Shown here piece by piece: positions 12,042 through 23,400 of a DNA stretch of 64,000 bases; position 1 is the first letter of the stretch; every line of letters begins with the position of its first letter. Where the stretch lies: the NCBI GenBank assembly GCA_902651635.1, contig CACRSC010001925.1, positions 672,011 to 736,010 of the forward strand, written 5' to 3'. The notes beneath the pieces were generated by a model. That model was not told the origin of the DNA, searched no databases, and saw nothing but the letters and a program-made list of their open reading frames with translations. Source of the stretch: Mastigamoeba balamuthi. Taxonomy: Eukaryota > Evosea > Mastigamoebida > Mastigamoebidae. Made by a program: the position numbers and the translations under genes.

Positions 12042-13298
12042 TCAGAGGACGTGGAGGGTGAAAGAGGTCTTGCCGTCGGTGCTCTCCAGTTCGGTGACCG
12101 TGCCCCTGACCCCGTCTCTGGGCACGAACAAGTTGCAGAAGCTGTGGACGGTCACCTGCCTCAGCGGCTGGCCCTCGAACTTGGGCCGAGAGTAGGCCGT
12201 CACGATGGCCCACTCCACGAGCCTCGCACGCATTCCCAACTGTCTCTTCCCGTGCGCCTTGGCTCCCTCCACCTCGGTCTTGATCTCACCGAGGTCCACC
12301 GACACGATGGCGTCGTCCTTCCGCACCATCACGCGGCAGCGCCCGCGCACGTCGATCTCCACCTCGCGGTGGAAGCGAGTCTTCTCGAAGGCGATCCACG
12401 AGGCTATGGAGATCCCCAGGCCGCCGCTCTCCTCCAGCAGCTTCGCCTTTGCTTTCGCCGCCTTGTGCGGGCTGCTCGCGGCCGCCAGCTGCGCTGCCGC
12501 CTGCTGCGAGTACAGCGCGAGGCCCTCGAAGACCTGGAGCACCTCGTCGCGCTTGCGCGTGCCCGTGTTCGAGGAGCCCTCCACGGCGAACAGCCTGCTC
12601 GGCGCCTCCTCTCGGCTCAGCACAGCGCAGGCCGCGCTGCACAGCGCCGTCACCGCGTCCGTGTCCGCCATCCGCCTCGGCTCAGTCGACAGAGCCTTCC
12701 TTCTCTCCTCCAACGTGCGCAGGCTGGCCCTCTGCCTTTTCGTCAGGGCCTTCTCGGTGGCCTCGCCGGCGCCCTTCTCCTTCTTCTCGCCGCTCAGATC
12801 CTCCTCGGTGGAGGTGGAGCCGGCCGTGTCGCCCCTCTTCTTCTCCGCAATCGCCTCGTCGCAGAGCTGGCTGAGGAGCGGGCAGTACTTGGTGAAGAAC
12901 CAGGTGGCAAACTCGTCGACAAACTGGATGAGCTCCAGCGAGAGGATGCGCGCGTTGGAGAACGCGGCAGTGACCTTCTGCAGTGGGCAGTCCTCCTTGG
13001 CCGGCTTCTCCAGCGCGGGGAGCATCGAGAGGGTCGCGAGGTCGTAGAGCGTCTTTATCATGTACTCCTGAGCGTACTCCTTTCCGAACATCGCCTCCAC
13101 GAGTGAGCGTGTCTGCTGCTCGCTTTTGCGCCCCATTGACTCGCGCAGCCGCATCGCCTCCATCTTCACCCACATCACCTCCATCTTCAGCGGCGCCAGC
13201 TTCTCGTCGAGGAGCTTGCTTATCTGGTCCAACAGAGAAGACTCGCCGGTGACGTGAGCCGCCTCCGTGGGGTCGCTCTTCATGCGGGGCTCCGCCAT
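12042..13298 (-). CDS. intronless protein with C-terminal PD-(D/E)XK nuclease-like segment
   Basis: One uninterrupted frame of 418 aa, unusual beside genes with up to 16 exons. The N-terminal third is helical and predicted coiled coil (LLDQISKLLDEKLAPLKMEV), followed by a helical domain and a Lys/Glu-rich linker. The C-terminus has an acidic beta strand (REVEIDVRGRCRVMV), then VSVDLGEIKTE, then a helix with AHGKRQLGMRARLVEW. The spacing of D, the E-x-K of GEIK and a downstream Q resembles the core of the PD-(D/E)XK nuclease superfamily, which is too diverged for a safe family name by eye. Related nuclease-like folds occur in protist and fungal effector-type and transposon-associated proteins. 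Function is therefore inferred, and a non-catalytic role is possible. The first ATG gives MAEPRMKSDPTE. Confidence 0.65.
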   Translation of the reverse strand: MAEPRMKSDPTEAAHVTGESSLLDQISKLLDEKLAPLKMEVMWVKMEAMRLRESMGRKSEQQTRSLVEAMFGKEYAQEYMIKTLYDLATLSMLPALEKPAKEDCPLQKVTAAFSNARILSLELIQFVDEFATWFFTKYCPLLSQLCDEAIAEKKRGDTAGSTSTEEDLSGEKKEKGAGEATEKALTKRQRASLRTLEERRKALSTEPRRMADTDAVTALCSAACAVLSREEAPSRLFAVEGSSNTGTRKRDEVLQVFEGLALYSQQAAAQLAAASSPHKAAKAKAKLLEESGGLGISIASWIAFEKTRFHREVEIDVRGRCRVMVRKDDAIVSVDLGEIKTEVEGAKAHGKRQLGMRARLVEWAIVTAYSRPKFEGQPLRQVTVHSFCNLFVPRDGVRGTVTELESTDGKTSFTLHVL

Positions 13299-15725
13299 TG
13301 TGCGATGGGGCTAAGTATGAGGGGGGGGGGCAGTGCACAGTTTTCTTTCGAAAGCACAATGAAAGACAGATTAACTCCGTAGATATTTCACCAGGATATC
13401 AATTGACGCAACGAGTGTCCCACTCCTGAGGCAGTCCTGCGCCTGTTTTACTGACTTGGTGCTACCAGAAAGCAGAAGCTGTTCTCAGAGCACCCACACA
13501 GCACCCAACCACACTAGCAGCACGTGAGTCTGCTGAACGGCCACCATGATGGTGGAATGCCCTTCCCCACTCCTTTTTCGTTTTTTCTGTCTCGATTTCA
13601 CATCGGCCACGGGTAGGGATTTTGGTTGGTCACATGGCAGACATTCACAGTAGGAGAGAGACGGAATGCGCAAGCGTTGGAAAACGCCGAACAGATACAG
13701 AAACCAGAAAAATGTCAAAGCGAAACAGTAGACGGGTGTGGCAGACAGAGAAACGAGAAGAAAAAACGGTGACGATTTATTGCAGCTGCATAGAACAGTT
13801 TGTGGGTCGGGGACATGGGGAAGCAGTTGCTGGGCGTATTTTTTATTCAACTCAGAACAAAGTTGCAGACATAATGTCAAAAATGAAGAAAAGAGGATGA
13901 TCCTCTGATTTGATATGAACACAAAAATGAGGAAGGATTGTCTAGAAGCATGATACTCGCACAGAACTTGCCGAGATTGGCTTGACAACTGTTTAGTGAT
14001 GCTGCAAGAGCATATTATAAGGGAAGAAAACATGTTCATGAATCTGAAATCTTGATATGTTCCCATGGTTGGGTTTTCATGCCTGAGCATATACAACACG
14101 ACTGTGTGGTCCCAATCCAGCAGCGGTGGGCGCGGCCTGGGCGAGGGTGAGCCACACACTCAGTTCCATGGTGATTTGGACGGCCGAGAAACACTATTTA
14201 GCTGTGATACAGAAATAGTGATACAGAATCAGTTGTGCATCTTTAAATCAGTTGTTGTGGATTTTTGTTTGAATATTGATCTTTGCAGCATCAATGAGAT
14301 TCTATATTGTGCATAGAATGTCATTACGAACAAATTACTTTGCCTTAACAGCCTACAAACAGACTGAAGTTCTTTGAAGAGTAATTCCAGAACTCTTTCT
14401 TTTTTCCCTTGGAAGGTACTGGAAGGTGCAGTACTGTCAATCTCTGTGAAGTCTTAATAGGTTTAGAAGAGTAACATGTCATATGCAAACAGGGAAAACG
14501 GCAAAATGGTATGCTTATCTGAGCTGGGTGCCACACGGCATTTTCTCAGTTGGAGTGTGAGAGGTTGATATTGCAGGAGAGCCAGCATGCATGCCCGAGC
14601 CTGTCAGTGACGTGCTTTGACTCTTCTATGCTGTGTTACACACTACACTCCAGATGCTGCAAAGGTGATTATGTCTCAGTCTCTGAGCCAATATTCCAAC
14701 TCATATACAGCATCTGAAAACAGCAACGTGTCAGGGTTGTCACAAGATTCAAACCCCGGGCAGCGAATATATCTCACCAGATTCTAACCCGAATCTGAGT
14801 GCTGTATTTCTGATGGAAAAACAAGGCCCAGATCATCACGAAATCATATTCTGTTTTGGTTATTTGGGCTGTAAGCTCACTCAGTTATGTTCTTGAGATA
14901 ATATTTTTGAGGATGTGCAAACATACCGATTTCATAACCCCCAAATGCAAAAAAGAATCATGACAGACAGGGAGGTCACTGTACAATTACTTTTCTTGAT
15001 ACAGGTTCTGTTTTGAGCTCAGAGCCTCAGCTAGGGGACAAGCATAGGCAGGCTATGATGGAACAATTTTCGAGCCCAGTGCAGTCCTCACTCCATCTCT
15101 GGAGCTCGTGCTTGTCCACGTGTGCAGACAGTTCCCCACTATCTCTGGGCCACTGCTTTGGGCATGATCCCCTGTCCCAGTTCTTCACTGCGGGTCGGCA
15201 GCGGTGTTGCCCCGTTTCGTGAGCGATTCAAATCTAGGAAAATTATGCGAAGCATCTGGCATCTGGTGTCGCTGGCACGCATCCACGGCCGAGAAACCAG
15301 CGGGGGCCTGCGCAGCCAGCCCCCCCGCTGCGTAATGCAGCGCCGGTGCGTGCGTCGCAACCGCCGGCACCTGCCAACCGACAGCATTTTGTGCCCACAC
15401 CACTGCAGGCTCAGCGGGAAATGCCACAGCACGCAGGAATCCCACGAGAACACGTCACCAACGGCCCCCTCACCTGCGGGGCGGTGCCGTGGCCCTCCCG
15501 GAGATCGCCCCCGCCAACACGTGTCCAGGCTCCTCCGGTGCCGCGAGTCGACACGAAGAAAACGAAAAAAGAGGTGTGGTGGCCCACCGCGAGAATTCTG
15601 CCAGAAAACCCGTAAGACCCGAAGAAGCCCGCACGCACACACCTTAATAAAACTGCCGGGCAGCTGCGTGCATCTGTGCTGTCGTGCCGAGGCCCCCGAA
15701 AAGCGGTGCAAAACGCGATAGGAGG
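13299..15725. other. low-GC island without a convincing gene
   Basis: From about 13.35 to 15.1 kb base composition drops sharply, with many A/T runs, compared with more than 60 % GC elsewhere. The longest frame (13485-14159, minus) has erratic composition, no domain and no sensible splice partners. From 15.2 kb GC rises again towards the next gene. I see no tRNA, rRNA or clear transposase. It may be old intergenic or repeat-derived DNA. Confidence 0.5.
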
Positions 15726-16633
15726 ATGTTGGCGGAGAGGCGGAGGGTGGCGCGTGTGCTGCTGCTGCGGGTGCTGCCGGCGGTGGTCTCGGTGGCGCTG
15801 GTGGGCGGCGTCGTCGTCGTCGTCGGCGTGGCGCTGACGACGCACGCCACGCACCGCTGCGCCGCGCTGTTCCACGTCGTCAGCACGGAGCTGTCGGTGC
15901 CCTGCGGACCCGACGCCGCCTGCAGGGTCGTCGCCATACACGTCACCGAGAGTCACCCGGGCCCCGGGGCCGCGCCGCGCGAGTGCACGCGGGTGGCGAG
16001 CGCGGGCGACGTGCCGTGGGCGCGGGCGGGCGACAGCGGGGGCGGGTGGGCCGGGTGCGCGTTCGGGGCCAACGGGACCGAGTGCACGTTCGGCCTCGCA
16101 GAGCCCACGTTCCCCTCGCGCGCCTTCGCCTGCGCGCTGGGCGCCTGCATGTGCCTCTGCGTCGTCGTCGTGGCCGTCGCCGCCGTCATGCACCACTCGA
16201 TCAGCAGTACGGCCCCCGGCACCCGTTCGGGGGGGCGCTTTGTTCCGTCTTTGCTCCCGTTCTGGCCGTGCGTTATGTTGATGTTCGCTGATCTGCGCTG
16301 CCTGTGCACAACTGCCCTCCTCTCTCCCCACACCGCGCACTCACGCTGCCCCCCTCTCCGCTGCCAGCCAAGGAGCAGAGGGCCGAGAAGGCCAGGCTCA
16401 AGGCCGAGAGAAAGCGCGTGGAGAAGGAGACGGGGGAGCGCAGGCGCAGGGCCTTTGCGCTGGCCTGCGGGCTGCACAAGAGGCTCGGCGAGCTCAGCCC
16501 CCTCCAGATGCTCGACCCCTTCGCCCTCAGGCTCCTCGCAGAGGCCGACCGCCCCCGCGACCCCCGGCAGTCGGAGGAGCTCTCTGTGTCGCCGCCGTCG
16601 TCGTCGGTTTCAGACCCAGCGTCGCCCGTCTAG
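15726..16633 (+). CDS. two-pass membrane protein of unknown function
   Basis: Two exons, 15726-16206 and 16368-16633 (donor GTACGG, acceptor CTGCCAG), give 248 aa. A basic start (MLAERRRVARVLLLRV) leads into helix one (VSVALVGGVVVVVGVAL). An outside loop of about 90 residues has several cysteines and an N-glycosylation site (FGANGTEC). Helix two (ACMCLCVVVVAVAAV) follows, then a highly charged Lys/Glu helix (KEQRAEKARLKAERKRVEKE) and a Ser-rich end. Positive-inside signals put both termini in the cytoplasm. The topology is like BK-channel beta subunits and other two-pass proteins, but no family motif is visible, so no function is assigned. An alternative in-frame start lies at 15684. Confidence 0.6.
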
Positions 16634-17101
16634 GGGTGACGTGTACAGACAGCAAATTATTCAAACACTCCGGCGGCTCGTTATTTGCGCCACGTGCGTA
16701 TTTATGACGTGCCCCCCCCGCACGGTTTTCACGAGCTTCTCCGGCGGGGTAGGGGTCATTTGCAGGGCCTGGTTGGAACAGAGCTTGGGCTTGGCACTTT
16801 GGACCCGTCATTCTCTTTAGACGCCAGTCCAGTCGTGCGGGCACACACAATCGACACGTTTGCTCAACAGTTCCTCACTTGTGTTCAGAATCCCATTTAG
16901 TCCCGCGAGACATCACTGTACACAAACACTGTTTGTTTGTTTTTTCAGTTTCGCAAACAACAAGCGGGCTTGCATCCTTGTCGAACGAACGAGCAATGTC
17001 TGCGCGAGAAATGAGCTGGGTCAGGCACTCGCGACGAGTCGTTTGGCTTGCAAAACGAATGGAGGCGTGTTTTCACGCGAACGGCTTTCCGGGTGGGCGG
17101 T
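16634..17101. other. convergent intergenic region
   Basis: This lies between the stop of the two-pass protein gene (plus) and the stop of the TMTC-like gene (minus). I see no gene or RNA; it presumably holds both 3' ends. Confidence 0.5.
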
Positions 17102-20061
17102 TCAATTGCGGGGCCTGGTGAGGTCGGCGAGGGCCTCTCTACCCCGTATGACGATATCGGTCCAGTCTTGTGTGTGCTGGCTATCGTTGCTCCACCCAGT
17201 GCTGCTGTAGATGCCCACCAGGCGGTCCAGCGCCATAGTGTAGGTGCTCGTGCAGTTGTGCTTGTACGAGGCCGAGAGCAGCAGCGGCACGGCCTGCACA
17301 TTAGGATGTTGGTGCCCAAACGAATCGCAGGATATTCGCACGTTGATGGAGAGACCGCTATCGCTCAGGACGATTCCCGACCAATACGCAATCTCGCAGC
17401 TCTGGAAAGTCTCATACGCAACCAGGGCGGCGCTAACTGCCTCCTGTATGTTCTTTTTCTACGAGCGAAGAAAAACTAAGTCAGATACATTAAAGAAGTA
17501 GGACTGTTTGTACGGTGCTGTGGAGCCTGGCAGCCATCATGTAGTAATCGGCGGCCTCTTTCTTGCGGTCGAGCTTGATCAGCACGTTGCCCCAGGCCAC
17601 GAGGATGGAGGGCTCCTCGGGGTGCTGCTCCAGCAGACCGCTGTATGAGAGCATCGGACAGCAGAGGCACAGAGGAGTTAGAGTCGGTGGTGGCCTGGCG
17701 GGCGTGCCTGAGGATCACATGAAGCGAGTTCACGGCCTCCTTCAGCGTGGTGTTGCAGTCGATGCTCCTCTGTACGAGCTCGATCCCCGGATGGGTCCTG
17801 TTCACGTGGAGGTACGAGATGCCCAGCTGGGGTGGCCACCAGTGAGATGCCCCCAGGACTGGCGGCGGTGCGAGGAGCGAGGAGTCCTCACGGAGTACTC
17901 AGCCTCGCAGAACTGGGGCTCAATCGACAGGGCCTTCTCGAAGTGGTCGACCGTCAGCTCCCACATGCCACCCATCTCCTGCATCTCCTGGCCGAGCATC
18001 AGGTGTGCCTGCCACAGCGCGACGTCAGACAGGCCGAGCAGGGTGAAGGGGACAGTGCTGGACCTTGGCGCTCTCAGGGCACACGTTGACGGCACTGCGG
18101 AACAGACTGGCGTTGTCTACCCACTGAGGGTTGCGCGCCACACTGCAACCCAAACGTGTGAGCGCCAAGCAGCAATCGAAGGAGAAAGAGGGGAGGTGAG
18201 AATGCGGACGTCTTTGCTGAGTACATGGCCAGCAGGACCACGGGCAGGCTCAAGAGCAGGAGCCTCAGAGTGCGATTGGGAAGCCGCGACCACAGCGACG
18301 ACAGGCAAAGCCCGAAAAACACGCAGAACCCGACAGAGGGCACGTAGAGCAGCCGCTCTCCGATCATCGTGCCGACGAAGAACAGGACGTTCTGCGTAGT
18401 ACGCGAGAGGTCAGGTGGGATACGCAGTGTCTACCGCAGGGCGCACGCTCGACGGGAAGAAAGTTGCGAAGAGCCATCCGAGGGCCACGAGGTAGTAGCG
18501 CCCGCTCTCGATGTTCCACAGGAACCCCAGGACGATGGCAGCGACCGCCACGTACATCAGGACAGTCCACAGCACGCGCACATCGTAGCTGGCGTGGGGG
18601 CCATCGCAGGGTGAGCGGCTCGTGGAGGAGGAACGCATGCGTACACCGACTGGACGAGGGGCAGGCAGTTGTACGACCAGTCGGCAGAGAGGGAGACAGG
18701 GTAGACCAGCAGCTGCATGTACTTGGAGTGCAGCATCCCGATGTTGTAAACTAGCATGCGGCCTGCGAGCGCCCACGCGAGGGGCGAGGGTCAGCCGCCT
18801 GAGTGGTGGGCGGGGTGACCGCGTGCCTGTCGTGTACATTACGGGGTTCTCGATGTGCCTGATGCCGTGGCTGACAGAGAACGACACCGTGATGACTCTG
18901 CGCTCGCCAAGGTCAGCGTCCGAGTGTGGTGAGCGTTCTCTGCCCGCACTTGCGGTACACCAGCGACGCCACAGTAGACAGGGCCACGACGGCGACCCTC
19001 GCGGCCAGGTGCCCGAGGCTCCGCCCGCGGAACACGTCGGTGTACCTCGCGAGCACGGGCGGCGGTACGACCAGGTCGTAGAACACCAGCACAGCCCCCA
19101 CGACGAGCCCGACCTCCTGCGCGGCCCACAGCGTCGGTGCGGGGGGTCCGAGGCAGCGAGGGGGGGTGCAAGCCACGCAGGGCACCTTGGAGAGCGCGGC
19201 CAGCCACCCGAAGGCGATCGCAGCCGCGAGGTAGAGCCACCTCGTGGAGCGGAGCTGGGCGCTGCGGGAGTAGGCCCAGAGCGAGAGCAGCGAGAAGGCG
19301 GCGCAGAGGATGTCGGCCCTGCCGACGGCGCCGTCGACGTTCTCCGTGTGGACGGGGTGCACGGCGAACGTCAGCCCCGCCAGCGTGGCGCCCAGCAGGT
19401 CGCCCGGGCGCAGCGCCAGCGCCAGCGCGAGGACGAGCGCCGACGTACAGCAGTGCAACGCGACGTTGACGGCCTTGAAGCACGGCGCGTCGCTGTCGGG
19501 CGCCTGCGTGAAGAACGGCTCCCTGTCGGTCGTGTAGTTGGCGTTCCTGCGGGGCCGAGTGGCCGCGACGTGAGCAGAGGCGGGGCGGGCACAACGCAGG
19601 ACTACCATCCCTCGGCCAGGAGGCGGTTCCAGCGGAAGGTGAGCGTCGTGATGGGCCGGAAGCTCTTGTGCGAGCCCGGGTGCTTGATGTCTGCAGAGCG
19701 CAGCGGCCAGTGCCGAGTGTCAGTGGGAATCAGTGGGACGGCTGGGCTGTGGGCGCGTGGGCCGACCTGTGCCCCAGAAGTCCGTCCTCCAGACGCCCCA
19801 GACGTCAGAGGCGGGGTTGACGTGGACGTGGCGCTGCACGGCCGCCCAGTCGTCAAAAGTGAACTCGCCCTCGATCGCGTTGGCGTACACCCCCACGCAC
19901 GCCAGCACCACCTGGCAAGCCGGGCACCAGCCACCCCAGGGGGGCCCACGTGAGTGCCGACGTCGCGCTACTGTCGGCGAAACCCGAGCGGGGAGGGCTG
20001 ATGGCTGGGCGACGGGGCAACGGGGAGCCGCACGAGGGCGATGCACAGGCACGTGCGGCAT
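17102..20061 (-). CDS. TMTC-family membrane protein with C-terminal TPRs (O-mannosyltransferase family)
   Basis: Thirteen exons: 19767-20061, 19606-19690, 19186-19546, 18950-19116, 18827-18897, 18645-18762, 18447-18588, 18210-18391, 18064-18142, 17892-18008, 17708-17826, 17514-17640, 17102-17458; total 739 aa, in frame. Diagnostic stretches are FTFDDWAAVQRHVHVNP after the first helix, RPITTLTFRWN, FAVHPVHTENVDGAVGRADI, LSKEVGLVV, YPVSLSADWSYN and FPSSNVLFFVGTMIGERLLY, followed by TPRs (HFEKALSIEPQFCEAEYSLG). TMTC proteins are multi-pass ER proteins that transfer O-mannose to cadherin-like domains. That fits a genome full of beta-sandwich surface repeats, though the actual substrate is not known. 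Introns at 17641-17707 and 18763-18826 begin GCACGC. The 5' end is least certain, because the frame stays open far upstream. Confidence 0.85.
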
Positions 20062-20474
20062 CTCGAGGCTGCTGGGGGAGGCGCGGGCGCACAGGCGGGG
20101 GCGCTCCGGGGCGGGCGCTGCGGGTCGCGCGGCCCCTGGGGGCGATGGTCCTGCGCGGGTGTGTCCATCGAGACGAGCAGGAAGATACTGTTGCCTGCGA
20201 AAGCGAAGCCAGCGGAGGAAAATATCAGAACCCGGGAAAATATCTTCCGGTTCTGATATCTCACGGGGTGGCGGACTGCCTAATTCGGGCCCACGGGGAT
20301 ATTCATGCCCAATCCCAGTAGCACCCCATCGCCACCACACGTAGCAGAGCCGCACCGAGTTAGCGGCGGAGAAACGCACCCGCCGACACAACGCGGCCGA
20401 TCTCGTCGCTCGCACTCCGCGTCCATCGATTCTCGACACTCGTCACACGCACGCACACGCAACGCACGCCCCGC
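20062..20474. promoter_or_regulatory. divergent promoter region with a hairpin
   Basis: About 0.4 kb separates the divergent TMTC-like gene (minus) and the giant receptor (plus). It holds an exact 11-bp inverted repeat, ATATCAGAACC (20222-20232) and GGTTCTGATAT (20249-20259). The loop contains AAAATATC. A very similar hairpin lies upstream of the TFIIIC-like gene. A regulatory role is inferred. Confidence 0.45.
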
Positions 20475-23400
20475 ATGGCGACGTCGCCGCTGCTCTGCGC
20501 GCTGCTCTGCACGGCAGCCTGCCGCGCTGCGCTCTTCGACTGGGAGCGCCTGGCCGACGGCCCCGCGACGCTCTCCAACGGTGGCGACCACCTCCCCTGT
20601 CGCCCTCTGCCCCGCTGACGCCATCTGCGCCCTCCCCCCCCCCGATCCCCTCAGCGGCCTCGGTGGTGGTCGACACGGATTCGTGGATCTTCTTCGGGGG
20701 CGCCACGTCATCCTCGTCCGCGGTCCGCAAGTACTCGTTCTGTGCGTTTCTGCTGGCAGTCGCACTGCCACCTCGGCTGACGCCCCTCCTCCCCCAGCGA
20801 CGAGCACGTGGACCACTCTGTGGCCAGCCTCGGGGCCCACGCTGCCCACGGGGACCTACGCCGTGGCACTGCCGGGGGCCACCGGCACAGGGTGCGTGCT
20901 CACTGCAATTGCACTCGCTTGCGTCATCCGTTCCCTGAGCTCTGCCCCCCTCCCCTTTGCAGCGCCAGAGTGCTGGTCAGCGGGTACAACCAGTTCGCGG
21001 CCTCGCTGTACTTCCCCACCAACAACACGTACGTGGCCACGACGCCCGACTACCCGGCGACGGTGACGTCGCCCGCCACCTGCGGGATCTCTGGCACGGC
21101 GTACATGTTCCACGGGCGCAGCATCACGGGGCAGCTCGCCAACAGCTTTCTGCAGTACTTCTTTGGTACCGAGGCAATTGACTTCTGGCGGGTCTCAGTG
21201 GGTAACGCGGTGCGAAAACGCAGTAAATGCGACCTGGGTGCCGATAACCGTGAACCTGGACGCGCTGTACCCGTCGACGGCGAGGATCGGGGCCTCTGTC
21301 GCCGCCAGCAGCGGGGGCCTCTGGTTCTTCGGCGGCGTGGGCGAGTCCGAGACGGTCCAGCTCGACGAGTTCTGGAACTACGACATCGGTGAGGCCCCGG
21401 CAGCTCCTCAGGGGCTCAGCGGCTCACTCACCCTCTCCCTACTCCCGTTCCAGCCTCGGGGAGCTTCACGCGGCTGATCCTCTCCGGGGCCCCGAGCGCC
21501 CGCAACGGCCACACGGCTGTGGTCGGGAACAACCGCATGTGGCTCATCGGCGGGGCCAACACGTCCAACTCGGCGTCGCCGGCCCTCTACGCTGACGTAC
21601 ACTACTACGACTTTGGTGCGCTGTCTCAGCTCTGCTGGTGTCTGACGCGGCCACGGGGGCAGACAAGGGGACTTGGAAGACCGTGACGGCCTCGGGGACC
21701 GCGTTCACCGCACGTTACACGCACGCGGCGGCCGTGTACGGGGACTACGTGTACGTCTACGGAGGCAGGGCTCTCGACGTGCTCAACGACATGTGGAGGT
21801 TCCAGTTCACCATGACAGGGCCGTCGGTGCTGTCGTACGTGGCCGACGACCCGGACGACGCCGACGCCATCTACGGCCTCAACGACACCGTCACGCTCAC
21901 GTTCTCCACGGCGACCAACACGCCGGCGGTGCTGTCGTACGCGCAGATCACGTCGCTGCTCTCTTTCAGCCCTCCGATCGGCAAGGACCTCTCGGGCAAG
22001 TGGACCAGCGCGACGACACTCGTCATCACGATCCTCTCGCTCGTGAGGAAACCCCCCTCCCTAAGTGTTAAGGACAGAGCCGCTGACGTCCTTTGCAGTA
22101 CGTGCCCGCACCGACGATATCGCCGACGGCGACGGTGACGGTGCTCGCGGGAGGGAACCTGAGGGACTCGACGGGCAACAGCAGGCCGTCGACGTCGTCG
22201 TTCGCGGGGCTCACGGGGGACTGGGGCCTCAGGGCCGGCCCCAACATCACGTCGTTCACCGCGTCGGACCCCAACAACATCGACAGCTTCCTCGGGCCCG
22301 GGGACATCGTCCAGATCACGTTCTCCGAGGACACGAACATGCCCTACTACCCCAAGCCCAACAGCACGCAGGTGCTCAGCCTGCTCTCGTTCGGCTCGGC
22401 CTCGATCGGCGTCTTCTCGGCCATCTGGTCGTCGGCGCGCGTCCTGACGATCACGTTCATCAACGTGTCCTCGGTGACGCTCGTGCTGGGCGTGAGCCAG
22501 GTGCAGGTCACTGGCCCCCTCTACAACCAGGCCATGTCGTCGCTGCCCTCGGTCTCGGTCTCGCCCAAGCTCAGCGGCAACTGGGGCACTCGCAAGGGGC
22601 CGTACATCCTCTCGATGGTCGCCTCGGACCCCGACAACGGGGACGCCGTCCTCAGCGCTGGCGACATTGTCACCATCGACTTCAGCGAGCCGACAAACAC
22701 GGTAGGCGTCGGCCGCCAGCGGTTCGATCGGCTCGGCTCTGACACTCGAATGGCAGCCCCCGGCGACGTCGTCTGTGCTCTCGAACTTCATCACGTTCAC
22801 GCAGAGCCTCGGGGCGCTGCTCAACGGCACGTGGGTGACCAAGTCACAGCTGGTCATCACGATACTCGACCCCTCTGGGGCCTCTGCGGTGTTCAACAGC
22901 ACGCGGGCGGTGCTGCTTCCAGCGGGGAACCTCAAGGACCAGCTGTCGTACTCGTTCCCCTCCAACTCGACGTCCCCCGCGCTCCTCGGCAACTGGGGGA
23001 CACTGTACAGCGCATGCAGCCCTGCGTCCCTCTAACCGCAGTCTCCAGGCCTGGGCCAACTATTATCTCGCTTGTGGCCTCGGACCCCGACAACAAGGAC
23101 GCTGTCTACGGGGCAGGAGACGCCGTGTCGCTCACATTCTCAGCAGCGACCAACACGCCGCCGGTGGCCACTATGCAGCAGGTCGACGCCTTCCTGTCCT
23201 TCACGTGCGGTCCCACCAACCCCTAGCGCTCTAATATCTGCCTGGCGTTGACAGGTCGCCGCTGGGAGCCAACTACACCGGGTCGTGGTCGACAACCAGG
23301 GTGCTTGTACTCACCATTGTCTCCCCCACGGCGGGGAAGAAGCCCCAGATCGGCGCGTTCACGACAACCGTCATTGGCACCCTCTACGGCATCTCACCCG

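Noticed and set aside
13485-14159. 224-aa minus-strand frame in the low-GC island
   Set aside because: It has no domain, no conserved composition and a mix of Phe/Leu/Cys/Ser typical of translated AT-rich non-coding DNA.
15726-16633. Possible BK-channel beta-subunit homologue
   Set aside because: Only the two-helix topology with a Cys-containing loop agrees; no family motif is visible.
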